Positions 1 to 5,930 of a stretch of DNA of 7,677 nt are shown piece by piece (position 1 is the stretch's first letter; each line of letters opens with the position of its first letter). The notes beneath the pieces are model-generated. The model ran no database searches. It was not told where the DNA came from and worked only from the letters and a program-made list of their open reading frames with translations. Source of the DNA: Methylococcaceae bacterium (GTDB lineage Bacteria > Pseudomonadota > Gammaproteobacteria > Methylococcales > Methylomonadaceae); contig JAKIUK010000106.1 in the NCBI GenBank assembly GCA_021647585.1, forward strand, positions 1 to 7,677, given 5' to 3'. Position numbers and translations under genes: made by a program.

Positions 1-37
1 AATTCGTTTTTGCATTCGTGTGATAGCCTTGGGACAT
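1..37 (-). CDS. Transposase N-terminus, partial at the window edge (IS481-like?)
   Basis: An ATG at 35-37 (minus strand) has an AGGA ribosome binding site at 44-47, six bases upstream. Twelve codons are visible, MSQGYHTNAKTN, before the window ends. The H-x-N-A-x-T-N pattern right after the start resembles the N-terminus of IS481-type transposases, where it precedes the helix-turn-helix region. Twelve residues cannot prove the family. The support is the combination with the apparent element terminus at 126 and the interrupted gene behind it. Confidence 0.45.
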   Translation of the reverse strand, partial: MSQGYHTNAKTN

Positions 38-126
38 ATTAATTCCTTTGTGGTGAAAGTTTTAATATGTTATCAGGGCTGTCCTTTTAATTTTTAAATT
101 CAGGTATAACGTGGTGAAACTATACA
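1..126 (-). mobile_element. End of an insertion sequence (IS481-like?) interrupting a PAS sensor gene
   Basis: The open reading frame of the neighbouring PAS protein follows a normal PAS start up to ...DTEGYY and then turns into unrelated sequence. On the minus strand that change coincides with a TGTATAG start at position 126. TGT is the usual terminus of IS481-family elements. Inside the terminus the nonamer GTGGTGAAA (plus strand) occurs twice in direct orientation, at 50-58 and 111-119, as expected of subterminal transposase-binding sites. A well-placed ribosome binding site and the first codons of an ORF follow at 37. Only one end is visible, so neither inverted repeats nor target duplication can be confirmed. 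The family assignment is inference from the terminus and the short protein start. Confidence 0.55.
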
Positions 127-1018
127 TATAGTAACCTTCAGTATCAATTTCCCAGATCCAGGCAGGTGATTTTTCTACTAAACTACGAAATCGTGACTCA
201 CTTTCCAGCAGTTTTATTTCCAGTTCTTTGGTTTTTGTTATATTTAGATGTAAGCCATCAATCCAAAGGGCTTTCCCTTTATTATTACGCGTTATTTGAG
301 CTTTTACATTGACCCAGCGGATTTCATTGTTATTTGTGTGTATACGGTATTCAAGCTCAAACCGCTCAAGGTTACTATTTAAGGCATTACTGAATTTGTT
401 TTCTGTTGCAGCTAGGTCTTCGCTAACAACAAGTTTTCGCCATGAAGCATAGTTATTTTGGAAAGTTTTGGGATTTATTGCAAAGATATCGTAGCTATTG
501 TTATCCCACCAGGTATGATCATTAATAACATCATAGCTAAAAGTCCCCGCATCAGCCGCATTTAAGGCAGCTTGTAATTTGTCCTGATACTTTGTTTTTT
601 TAAGCACATGTTTTAATGCACTTTTGTATTTTATAATTTCACTGATATCGTGTGCAATACCCTCAACTGCAATGACAATTCCGGCTTCATCAAAAATGGG
701 ATTTTCATTAATTTCCAGCCAGCAAGTTGAGCGGTCTTTTTTATATACCTCAATTGGATACGCAGCTTGTTTGTTTCCAGACAGTGATTGATTAGTGTAC
801 TCAGTAGCTTTGCGATTTTCTGGGGAGTCAGTTAAATATGTTGAATAGTGATTTAAAAATTCGTTTTGGCTATAACCCAGAACTAGAGTGATTTCGGGGC
901 TAATAAAAGTAAAGATGCCTTCTGTATCATGCGAAAAAGAAAAATAATCTATAGCTGAATGCTTACTCAAAAAATCAGCTGAATCATCAATTAGCAGTTG
1001 GTTTTGGGGTGTTTTCAT
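62..1018 (-). pseudogene. Multi-PAS sensor protein, 3' end lost to IS insertion
   Basis: The start ATG at 1016-1018 has an AAGGA ribosome binding site eight bases upstream. Two complete PAS domains are visible. The first spans about residues 22-126 and contains DTEGIFTFISPEI and a PAC-like end (GIAHDIS). The second spans about 146-263, a PAS_3-type fold ending WIDGLHLNITKTKE. A third PAS domain begins near residue 276 (SRFRSLVEKSPAWIWEIDTEG) but stops after about 22 residues, where the frame runs into the insertion sequence. The last 21 residues or so (from 298) are element-encoded. PAS domains of this spacing usually precede a histidine kinase, GGDEF or EAL output module, and here that output part is missing. 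Without it the protein cannot signal in the usual way, although a soluble sensor fragment could still be made. The ligand is unknown. There are no transmembrane segments. Confidence 0.8.
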
Positions 1019-1039
1019 GCATAATCCTTTTCGCTATCA

Positions 1040-1204
1040 CTAATATTTTAGGTATTCCATTAATGCTATTTCATCGCGTATCAAAATTTTTAATATTTTG
1101 TCAATACTGATTGAGTCAAGTGCATCAGATAAAACGACAACGGCTTTATGGAGATCAATGTGAACATAATCTACCAGAAGCCCGTGTTTTCCATGGATGC
1201 CCAA
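1040..1204 (-). CDS. Small ORF resembling an HD-GYP protein N-terminus (54 codons, possible remnant)
   Basis: Read on the minus strand from a TTG at 1202-1204, this frame gives 54 residues ending ...MEYLKY, in the gap between gloA and the PAS gene and overlapping the gloA 3' end. The segment HIDLHKAVVVLSDALD resembles the opening of many HD-GYP-type proteins, in which it is followed by an HGKR-like motif. Here that continuation is absent. The frame has no convincing ATG. A nearby ATG (about 1167) lies in another frame, so a small deletion may have separated start and body. It is therefore either a true small protein with a non-ATG start or, more likely, a decayed gene fragment. Its position directly before a PAS gene would suit a former signalling operon. 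Confidence 0.35.
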   Translation of the reverse strand: MGIHGKHGLLVDYVHIDLHKAVVVLSDALDSISIDKILKILIRDEIALMEYLKY

Positions 1205-1611
1205 GGTTCCTGTTTATCTAGAGGGTTCCCTTTTTGCAGCAGTTCAATAGAGATATTATCGGGTGAACGGACAAATGCCATATAGCCATCCCGTGGTGGA
1301 CGATTGATAACAACGCCTGCATCCATCAGTTTCTGGCAAAGCAGGTATATATCATCGATTTCATAAGCCAGATGCCCAAAATTTCGCCCACCTGCATATT
1401 CCTCGGTATCCCAGTTATAAGTTAGTTCAAGGGTAGGGGCTTCTATGCTCTCAGCATGGTTTTTATCTAAAGGCGCTGCTAAATATACTAAAGTGAAGCG
1501 TCCTTCTTCGCTTTCTATTCGTTTGGTTTCTGATAATCCCAGTTTATTGCAATAGAAGTCCAGGGATTTTTCCAGGTTATTGACTCTAACCATTGTATGT
1601 AAATATCGCAT
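1171..1611 (-). CDS. gloA: Lactoylglutathione lyase (glyoxalase I)
   Basis: This 146-residue VOC-fold enzyme converts the hemithioacetal of methylglyoxal and glutathione to S-lactoylglutathione in the cytosol, the first step of glyoxalase detoxification. All four metal ligands known from E. coli GloA (His5, Glu56, His74, Glu122) have counterparts: His5 in MRYLHTMVRV, Glu62 in LELTYNW, His80 in NFGHLAYE and Glu123 in SIELLQK. The short loops are those of the bacterial, typically nickel-dependent class. The protein has about ten more residues than E. coli GloA, mostly at the C-terminus (PWASMENTGFW). The ribosome binding site is weak. The gene is transcribed away from the ASCH gene, with a 88-bp divergent gap that should hold both promoters. 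Assignment is firm. Confidence 0.93.
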   Translation of the reverse strand: MRYLHTMVRVNNLEKSLDFYCNKLGLSETKRIESEEGRFTLVYLAAPLDKNHAESIEAPTLELTYNWDTEEYAGGRNFGHLAYEIDDIYLLCQKLMDAGVVINRPPRDGYMAFVRSPDNISIELLQKGNPLDKQEPWASMENTGFW

Positions 1612-1699
1612 AGGCTATATAAATCGAATTAAATGTGAAAAACAGTTATATTATGGTTGATTCTAAATATTTTACCTCATTTTTACTATGGAGACTTTA

Positions 1700-2035
1700 A
1701 TGACTGACTACCCTGAAAAAACCTGTGATATTGATCGTCTTGTACGTCACCCTAAATTAGTTGAAGCTGCGTTAAGTGGGGAAAAAACGCAACAACGTCG
1801 AGACGGTGTTTATGCTTATCCGGGTGAAACCTTCGAATTGGAAGGTGTATCTTTCACGGTCACTTCTTTAGAACGCCATAGCCTGGGTGATATGACGGAT
1901 GCTGATGCAAATGCGGAAGGTTATCCCAGTCTTGATATGTATAAGGGCATAATTTTAAAAATGCATGCAGGAATGACTTGGGAAGATGAGAGCCTGGTGT
2001 GGGTGCACAGTTTCAAGAGGGATGATGCTGAATAA
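1700..2035 (+). CDS. ASCH-domain protein, putative RNA-binding
   Basis: The protein has 111 residues from the ATG at 1700. I prefer this start to the in-frame ATG at 1688 because a GGAG ribosome binding site (1690-1693) lies six bases before 1700, whereas nothing precedes 1688. The ASCH signature G-x-K-x4-R is present as SGEKTQQRR, followed by a beta-rich core (YPGETFELEGVSFTVTSLERHSLGDMTDADANAEGY in outline) and the family's typical VWVHSF ending. ASCH domains share the PUA-like fold and are thought to bind RNA or modified nucleosides. Some relatives, such as E. coli YqfB, hydrolyse N4-acetylcytidine, so either role is possible. It stands alone, divergent from gloA. The fold is fairly sure, the function is not. 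Confidence 0.75.
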   Translation: MTDYPEKTCDIDRLVRHPKLVEAALSGEKTQQRRDGVYAYPGETFELEGVSFTVTSLERHSLGDMTDADANAEGYPSLDMYKGIILKMHAGMTWEDESLVWVHSFKRDDAE

Positions 2036-2043
2036 ATGGGACT

Positions 2044-2071
2044 TTGACATAGGCATTGTTTTTACTATAAT
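2044..2071 (+). promoter_or_regulatory. Strong sigma-70-like promoter for the PilZ-like gene
   Basis: A perfect -35 box TTGACA (2044-2049) and a perfect -10 box TATAAT (2066-2071) are separated by 16 bases. Transcription would begin near 2078 and leave a leader of about 130 nt before the ATG at 2208. This is the closest match to the sigma-70 consensus that I found in the window. Confidence 0.75.
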
Positions 2072-2171
2072 TAGAGAGTATTGAATCATTTTATAAATCA
2101 TGACTTTATCTAGGAAGCTGTCCGAGAATAGTAATACCTACTGCGGAAAAGCTATTTTGGCCAGATTCTCT

Positions 2172-2218
2172 GTTCATTTTCGTTAAATAACCCATTATTC
2201 GCCTCAAATGAACGAAAA
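2172..2218 (+). promoter_or_regulatory. Start-codon stem-loop in the leader of the PilZ-like gene
   Basis: Two overlapping, mutually exclusive perfect 8-bp pairings are possible around the start codon. GTTCATTT (2172-2179) pairs with AAATGAAC (2206-2213), which contains the ATG at 2208. TTTTCGTT (2177-2184) pairs with AACGAAAA (2211-2218), just inside the gene. No Shine-Dalgarno sequence is visible between them. Either pairing could hinder initiation. The pairings are visible in the sequence, the regulatory role is inference. Confidence 0.4.
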
Positions 2219-3416
2219 ATCTGACTCAAAATGTCTTTCCCTCGCTACGGATTCTATTCTTGGTCAGCCTCCTAGCACTACGGAAGACCCTATTGCAATT
2301 TTTAACAAATTACCCTTTGCTGTAGACGAAAATTCTTTTAATCAATGGTTTAGAGATCTGGATAAGGCCAATAAAGCTCAAACATTCAAGCTATTGTTTT
2401 CAACATTGCATGTCATGGCTAAGGAAGATATGCCTGCTAGAAGCAGGTTTTTGTTTGTACAAAAGCTTTCGTTACTTAGTGGGAAAATTTCAGAGGAATT
2501 GCAGCAGACGTATAAAAGAAAGCATTTTCCTTTTTCCAGGGAAGATAGATTGACGTTAGAGTTGTCTGCGCGTTGTGCTATGGAAATTTCTAGAAACTAC
2601 GCACAATTATGCGATGATTACGACTTTAAAGCTAATAACCTCTTTACCCGGCAGCAAAAAGCTTTCATTCTATTTGACGCTATTCAAGCTCAAACTAAAG
2701 TTCTTTTATATAGATCGTTAATTTATGAAAAGCCTAAAAAAAGATTTTGGCATTCATGTTATTTATTTTATCTATCTGCAAAAAAAAATGATGTTATAAA
2801 CTTAGCTATTGAAGGGAAAAGATCAAGCTTTATCAATAAATTTAAGCAATTACTTATGTTTGAATTAAGTAATGTGCAGCAGTTTACTACGGAGGAAATA
2901 CTTGCTGTATTTCGGCTGTTAAATAATGTTTCTGATCAGGTGTGTTTATTAACCAAGGTCCCTGAGAAAAAATATAAAGGTGTTCCATCTCTTGACTTAA
3001 GAAAGGATGAGCCGCCCGCGTTAGTTGATCGAGAGGATGAACAGGGGCAACCTTATATTTTTTATATATCAGCTATTAGTGCTATAAAACGGTTAATCGA
3101 GGCCTTATCAAATAAAAAAATTCCTGCTGACTGCAATAAATCAATGTTTTTACGTTTGATTAAGACCTTGAGCATGAACCAGCAGCGTAAAACGGATAGG
3201 GAGCTTGCGAGTGGTGATTTATTTGCTGTGATTGGTTTTGATGAGATTGAAGCGTTTATAATTGATAACAAAAAAAAGCAGATGGGTATATTGATCAGGT
3301 TCCTGATGATATGGGAGGTCTTAAATCGGACCTTATTCAAAAGGTGGATGTTGGATCACATCGTCTTACAATTGATGATTTTCGGAATGACAAACAAGCT
3401 AATTTTGCGATTATAA
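2208..3416 (+). CDS. PilZ-like protein, N-terminal part in the zero frame (split gene)
   Basis: This frame encodes 402 residues, of which the first 356 or so are genuine and the last 46 are out-of-frame sequence after an A8 run at 3270-3277. It is soluble and mostly helical, with no signal peptide or membrane segment. The N-terminal block (about residues 36-130: PFAVDENSFNQWFRDL, ANKAQTFKLLFSTLHVM, ARSRFLFVQKLSLL) resembles the helical N-terminus of long PilZ-family proteins, in which a conserved LP-x-A-N and R-x-x-x-L-E pattern precedes a C-terminal PilZ domain. The matching PilZ-like end lies downstream in the -1 frame (to 3928). Joined at the slippery site the protein would be 573 residues. 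There is no clear ribosome binding site, but a consensus promoter lies 130 nt upstream. The specific role is unknown; cyclic-di-GMP-linked control of surface or motility functions is the family's usual theme. Confidence 0.6.
   Translation: MNEKSDSKCLSLATDSILGQPPSTTEDPIAIFNKLPFAVDENSFNQWFRDLDKANKAQTFKLLFSTLHVMAKEDMPARSRFLFVQKLSLLSGKISEELQQTYKRKHFPFSREDRLTLELSARCAMEISRNYAQLCDDYDFKANNLFTRQQKAFILFDAIQAQTKVLLYRSLIYEKPKKRFWHSCYLFYLSAKKNDVINLAIEGKRSSFINKFKQLLMFELSNVQQFTTEEILAVFRLLNNVSDQVCLLTKVPEKKYKGVPSLDLRKDEPPALVDREDEQGQPYIFYISAISAIKRLIEALSNKKIPADCNKSMFLRLIKTLSMNQQRKTDRELASGDLFAVIGFDEIEAFIIDNKKKQMGILIRFLMIWEVLNRTLFKRWMLDHIVLQLMIFGMTNKLILRL
3270..3278 (+). promoter_or_regulatory. dnaX-type slippery site (A AAA AAG) at a -1 frame junction
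   Basis: The run of eight A followed by G contains the heptamer A AAA AAG (3272-3278), in register with the upstream frame (codons AAA at 3273, AAG at 3276). A -1 slip gives AAA then GCA at 3278 and opens directly into the downstream frame (...KKKADGYIDQVPDD). A small hairpin, ATCAGG-TT-CCTGAT (3294-3307), begins 15 bases later, farther than is usual for a stimulator. No Shine-Dalgarno-like stimulator is seen upstream. A true indel or a homopolymer sequencing error would look the same. Confidence 0.45.
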
Positions 3417-3928
3417 GCGGTGATATTGGTGGCATTGATGAAGTAACAAATACTGAAATCTGGGGGAGCCAAAACCAACTGTTGGAGGAACAAGAGCAAA
3501 ACAAAAAACCTGTTGAAAACGCTGAATTTCTTGATAAAAGTACGACGGGCTTTCAATTATGTTTAAAAGATGAGAAATTAGCGATTAAAGTCGGTGATAT
3601 TGTTGGTTTGATAATGCCTGAAACGCTAGTGATCACAGTCGTTCGTAGAATTATTCAAGCGCTGGAAACTGAAACTCTGGTCGGAGTGGAGACACTGGGC
3701 GATTTTTCAGATTTGCTGCATATTATTAATACAGACAACAAGGGGGCAATTTGGGTCCTTTATTTGAATAGTAATGAAGAAACTGAAAGTATTGTTATCA
3801 AGACCACAGATTTCAATAATGAAGCGTATTTATTTGCTGATAATAATGAAAAAATCACAAAATATCGTGTGGAAAAACAATTGAATGCGTCTGCAATGAT
3901 GAGGCATTTAAAAGTCAGCCAATGTTAA
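3311..3928 (+). CDS. PilZ-like protein, C-terminal part in the -1 frame (split gene)
   Basis: Read as a free ORF it starts at ATG 3311 and has 205 residues, but coherent sequence extends upstream to the A8 run at 3270-3277, so it is most likely the second half of the preceding gene. The PilZ-like core runs from about residue 66 to 130. It has a D-x-S-x-x-G motif (DKSTTG, residues 75-80), then a beta-barrel pattern IKVGDIVGLI and VGVETLG. The R-x-x-x-R motif that contacts cyclic-di-GMP in typical PilZ domains is not visible upstream of it, so nucleotide binding is doubtful. The C-terminal 75 residues (IVIKTTDF ... KYRVEKQLNASAMMRHLKVSQ) resemble the tail seen in long PilZ proteins. No stop or further frameshift interrupts this half, which argues against general decay. 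It ends just before a large palindrome. Confidence 0.6.
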   Translation: MGGLKSDLIQKVDVGSHRLTIDDFRNDKQANFAIISGDIGGIDEVTNTEIWGSQNQLLEEQEQNKKPVENAEFLDKSTTGFQLCLKDEKLAIKVGDIVGLIMPETLVITVVRRIIQALETETLVGVETLGDFSDLLHIINTDNKGAIWVLYLNSNEETESIVIKTTDFNNEAYLFADNNEKITKYRVEKQLNASAMMRHLKVSQC

Positions 3929-4137
3929 GAAACGCGCACGGAATAAGTTAGGCAATTGGCGTGGTATTTTTGTTTGTATTCAAGGCGTAGCAATAGGCGC
4001 GAAGTACATGGATGTGCAAGTGTCGCTGGAAGCAGGATGCTGGTGCGGCCATAGCAAGCTACGCAACTTTTGCTACAACTAAGGAGACAAGCAAAAATAC
4101 AAGTAAATTGTTCAAGTTATTCTGTGCACGTTCCTAA
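3926..4137. repeat. Roughly 200-bp imperfect palindrome (MITE-like) between convergent genes
   Basis: The gap between the plus-strand PilZ-like gene and minus-strand hvfC holds a long inverted repeat. The outer arms, 3931-3957 and 4106-4132, match at 21 of 27 positions. Inner arms 3964-3977 and 4087-4100 match at 13 of 14, and GTAGCAA at 3987-3993 pairs with TTGCTAC at 4070-4076. The centre is more GC-rich than the flanks. This looks like a non-autonomous mobile repeat or a dispersed extragenic palindrome. It could also end transcription from both sides, although neither arm is followed by a T run. I see no gene in 3929-4201. Confidence 0.6.
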
Positions 4138-4201
4138 GTGAGATTGGTGATTATTTGTTTCCACCGCCCTAAGGCCACCTCTATCTCAGACAGAATTATT
4201 T

Positions 4202-4966
4202 CTATTGCTGAGATGGAGTGCCAGGTTGAATAATGTTTTTTACAGCTAAATCTTTAATAATTTGTAGGCCACTTTGAATGATTGTTTTTGGGTTTGGGTG
4301 TTCTGATTCCTGAGCAATTTGATGTAAACAGTTTTCACAAGACATGGCTTTATTTTGTTGCAGAATTTGTAGCAGCCTGAATGTGACGGGAGGAATTTGA
4401 ATGAAGTTAACTTCATCGGCAATATCGCGATAGACTAACAAATAAGTAGCTTGTTCCGGGATTTCTTCAGGTAAAAAAGAAGGGGAAATTTGCTGCACTG
4501 GAAATTGATATACCAAAGGCCATGCTAATGCCGATAAGGCAATATTTTGCTGGAAGATAGTAGTTATAAATTCGGTTGTATTAGCTGTGATTTCTTGTTT
4601 GGCAATAGAGAGTGCCATTTCTACCCATTCATAATGGGCGAGTTCTAATAAAAAGGGATAGTCAGCACTGTTTTGGCGTTCGTTTTCTAAATAATCTAAA
4701 AACTCTTCAGGAATTTCAGAAAAATAAGGTGTAGTACAAAGGTGTCGGGCATAAAAGTCTTGTGATAATTCAAACCATTGTTGATCATCCAGAATTTGTC
4801 TTAAAACCGGGAAGTTACTGCTTAAAAAACTATCAATATTATTAAAAAATAATTCGCGATAGGTCTCTATACGTTGTTGTTCAACGTCCTCTGGCCTGGG
4901 GTTGTTAAACGGGTCCCTGATATAGGCAGCGAACTCTAATTGTTTGGCTTTAAAATCAACGTGCAT
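4202..4966 (-). CDS. hvfC: HvfC/BufC-type RiPP maturation partner (DUF2063)
   Basis: The 254-residue protein has the two-part layout of the DUF2063 partner proteins of MNIO enzymes. The N-terminal helical domain (about residues 6-95) shows the family run LEFAAYIRDP, RIETYRELFFNNIDSFLSSNFPVL and FYARHLCTTPYF, though it was once named 'putative DNA-binding'. The C-terminal part (about 104-250) opens with the typical ELAHYEWVE (108-116). In characterised systems (MbnC, BufC, HvfC) the partner binds the precursor peptide and presents it to the DUF692 enzyme; it is cytosolic and has no catalytic centre of its own. The start overlaps the hvfB stop by one base (TAATG), so the two are translationally coupled, as expected for a fixed-ratio complex. 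A CENC pair (residues 210-213) is visible, role unknown. A downstream DoxX-type hvfD is absent. Confidence 0.85.
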   Translation of the reverse strand: MHVDFKAKQLEFAAYIRDPFNNPRPEDVEQQRIETYRELFFNNIDSFLSSNFPVLRQILDDQQWFELSQDFYARHLCTTPYFSEIPEEFLDYLENERQNSADYPFLLELAHYEWVEMALSIAKQEITANTTEFITTIFQQNIALSALAWPLVYQFPVQQISPSFLPEEIPEQATYLLVYRDIADEVNFIQIPPVTFRLLQILQQNKAMSCENCLHQIAQESEHPNPKTIIQSGLQIIKDLAVKNIIQPGTPSQQ

Positions 4967-5817
4967 TATGCAGATATTTGGTCATGTTGTTTGTGCCAGG
5001 CATTTTGTATTGAGCTGATCGTGTCTACTTCTGTTAATAAAACAGCGAGTGTAGGAATATTAAAATCACGTTCAAGCAAGGTAGGAAACACGCCGTAAAG
5101 TTCATAAGCCTTAGCCAATAATTTCCATACCGGATCTATGATGTCTGCACCATGCGTATCTACCAGAAAATCATCTGCTTCTACATAATGTCCGGCAATA
5201 TGAGCATAGGCAATTCGATGGGCAGGAATTGCACGTAAAAAATCTTCTGCATTGTAGCCATGATTGATGCTATTGACGTAGATATTGTTAATATCAATCA
5301 GGATGTCACAATCAGCTTCTTCAACTACGGCATTAAAAAAGTCAATTTCATCCATTTCCTGACCAGGAGCGGCATAATAGGAAACATTTTCGATGGCTAT
5401 TTTTTGTTCAAGAATATCCTGAACACGTTGTATTCTTTGGGCGACATGGGTGACTGCATCGGATGTAAACGGGATAGGCATCAAATCATATAAGTGACCT
5501 TGATGACTGCAATAACTCAGGTGTTCACTGTAAAACTTGATTTGATGTTGATGCATGAAATTTTTAACATCCAGGACAAATTTTTCATCCAGAGGATCAG
5601 TGCTTCCAATAGATAATGACAGCCCGTGACAGACAAAATCAAACCGCTCTGTCATTGCTCTAAATTGTTTGCCCAGTTTGCCACCAATGGTGATCCAGTT
5701 TTCAGGAGCAACCTCATAAAAGCTTACGTTTTTTGCCGGAGTGTCAACGATTTCTGTTAAAAAAGAACGCCGCAATCCAAGGCCTGCGTTATGAACCAGG
5801 TTTGTCACTGTGTTCAT
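4966..5817 (-). CDS. hvfB: HvfB/BufB-type MNIO enzyme (DUF692), peptide-cysteine oxidase
   Basis: The 283-residue TIM-barrel protein belongs to the multinuclear non-heme iron oxidative enzymes, whose members MbnB, BufB and HvfB use iron and oxygen to remodel cysteine residues in precursor peptides. It opens with the family's AGLGLRR (11-17) and YEVAPENW (34-41). Likely iron ligands in order are His64 (CHGLSLS), His99 (SEHLSY), Glu143 (IENVSYY), Asp175 (DINNIYVNS), His206 (HIAGH), Asp220 and His222 (DTHG) and Glu249 (ERD). All the expected acidic and histidine positions seem present, so the enzyme should be active. A GAGG ribosome binding site lies just before the ATG at 5815-5817. It sits 113 nt downstream of the precursor gene and one base overlaps hvfC. 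The substrate is inferred from position: the Cys-rich HvfA. Whether the product is a thiooxazole (bufferin-like) or an oxazolone-thioamide cannot be read from sequence. Confidence 0.9.
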   Translation of the reverse strand: MNTVTNLVHNAGLGLRRSFLTEIVDTPAKNVSFYEVAPENWITIGGKLGKQFRAMTERFDFVCHGLSLSIGSTDPLDEKFVLDVKNFMHQHQIKFYSEHLSYCSHQGHLYDLMPIPFTSDAVTHVAQRIQRVQDILEQKIAIENVSYYAAPGQEMDEIDFFNAVVEEADCDILIDINNIYVNSINHGYNAEDFLRAIPAHRIAYAHIAGHYVEADDFLVDTHGADIIDPVWKLLAKAYELYGVFPTLLERDFNIPTLAVLLTEVDTISSIQNAWHKQHDQISA

Positions 5818-5838
5818 GATTACCTCAGGTAAAGTTAG

Positions 5839-5898
5839 TGCAGGAGGGTTGCCCTCGGGCCAATTTTAAAAAAATGGCCCGAGGGCTGCGTTCCTACA
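5839..5898. repeat. REP-like perfect hairpin between hvfA and hvfB
   Basis: The stem GCCCTCGGGCCA (5851-5862) and TGGCCCGAGGGC (5875-5886) pair perfectly over 12 bp around an AT-only 12-nt loop. The flanks continue as an imperfect palindrome (TGCAGGA on the left against the complement of TGTAGGA on the right), the layout of a pair of inverted REP sequences. On the transcribed (minus) strand no T run follows the stem, so it is not a classical terminator. It could protect the 3' end of an hvfA-only transcript or partly attenuate reading into hvfBC, giving more precursor than enzyme. That role is inference. Confidence 0.7.
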
Positions 5899-5930
5899 GT
5901 CTTATAGATATTAGACCTAAAAAGGAGAAC

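Noticed and set aside
3062..3556. Minus-strand frames of 92 and 66 residues inside the PilZ-like gene
   Set aside because: Antisense of coherent coding sequence in an AT-rich gene. No recognisable domain or ribosome binding site.
3926..4137. Integron attC site or structured RNA gene
   Set aside because: A GTTAGGC-like core can be found on the left, but no matching core pair or cassette layout, no integrase and no recognisable tRNA, intron or riboswitch motif. A dispersed palindrome fits better.
4183..4214. Stem ATCTCA/TGAGAT around the hvfC stop as a terminator
   Set aside because: Only 6 bp with a 20-nt loop and no T run; likely chance.
5260..5493. Plus-strand 77-residue frame within hvfB
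   Set aside because: Antisense of the conserved DUF692 core; no independent support.
5851..5886. Classical intrinsic terminator after hvfA
   Set aside because: The stem is strong, but on the transcribed strand no T run follows it, so only attenuation or 3'-end protection is proposed.
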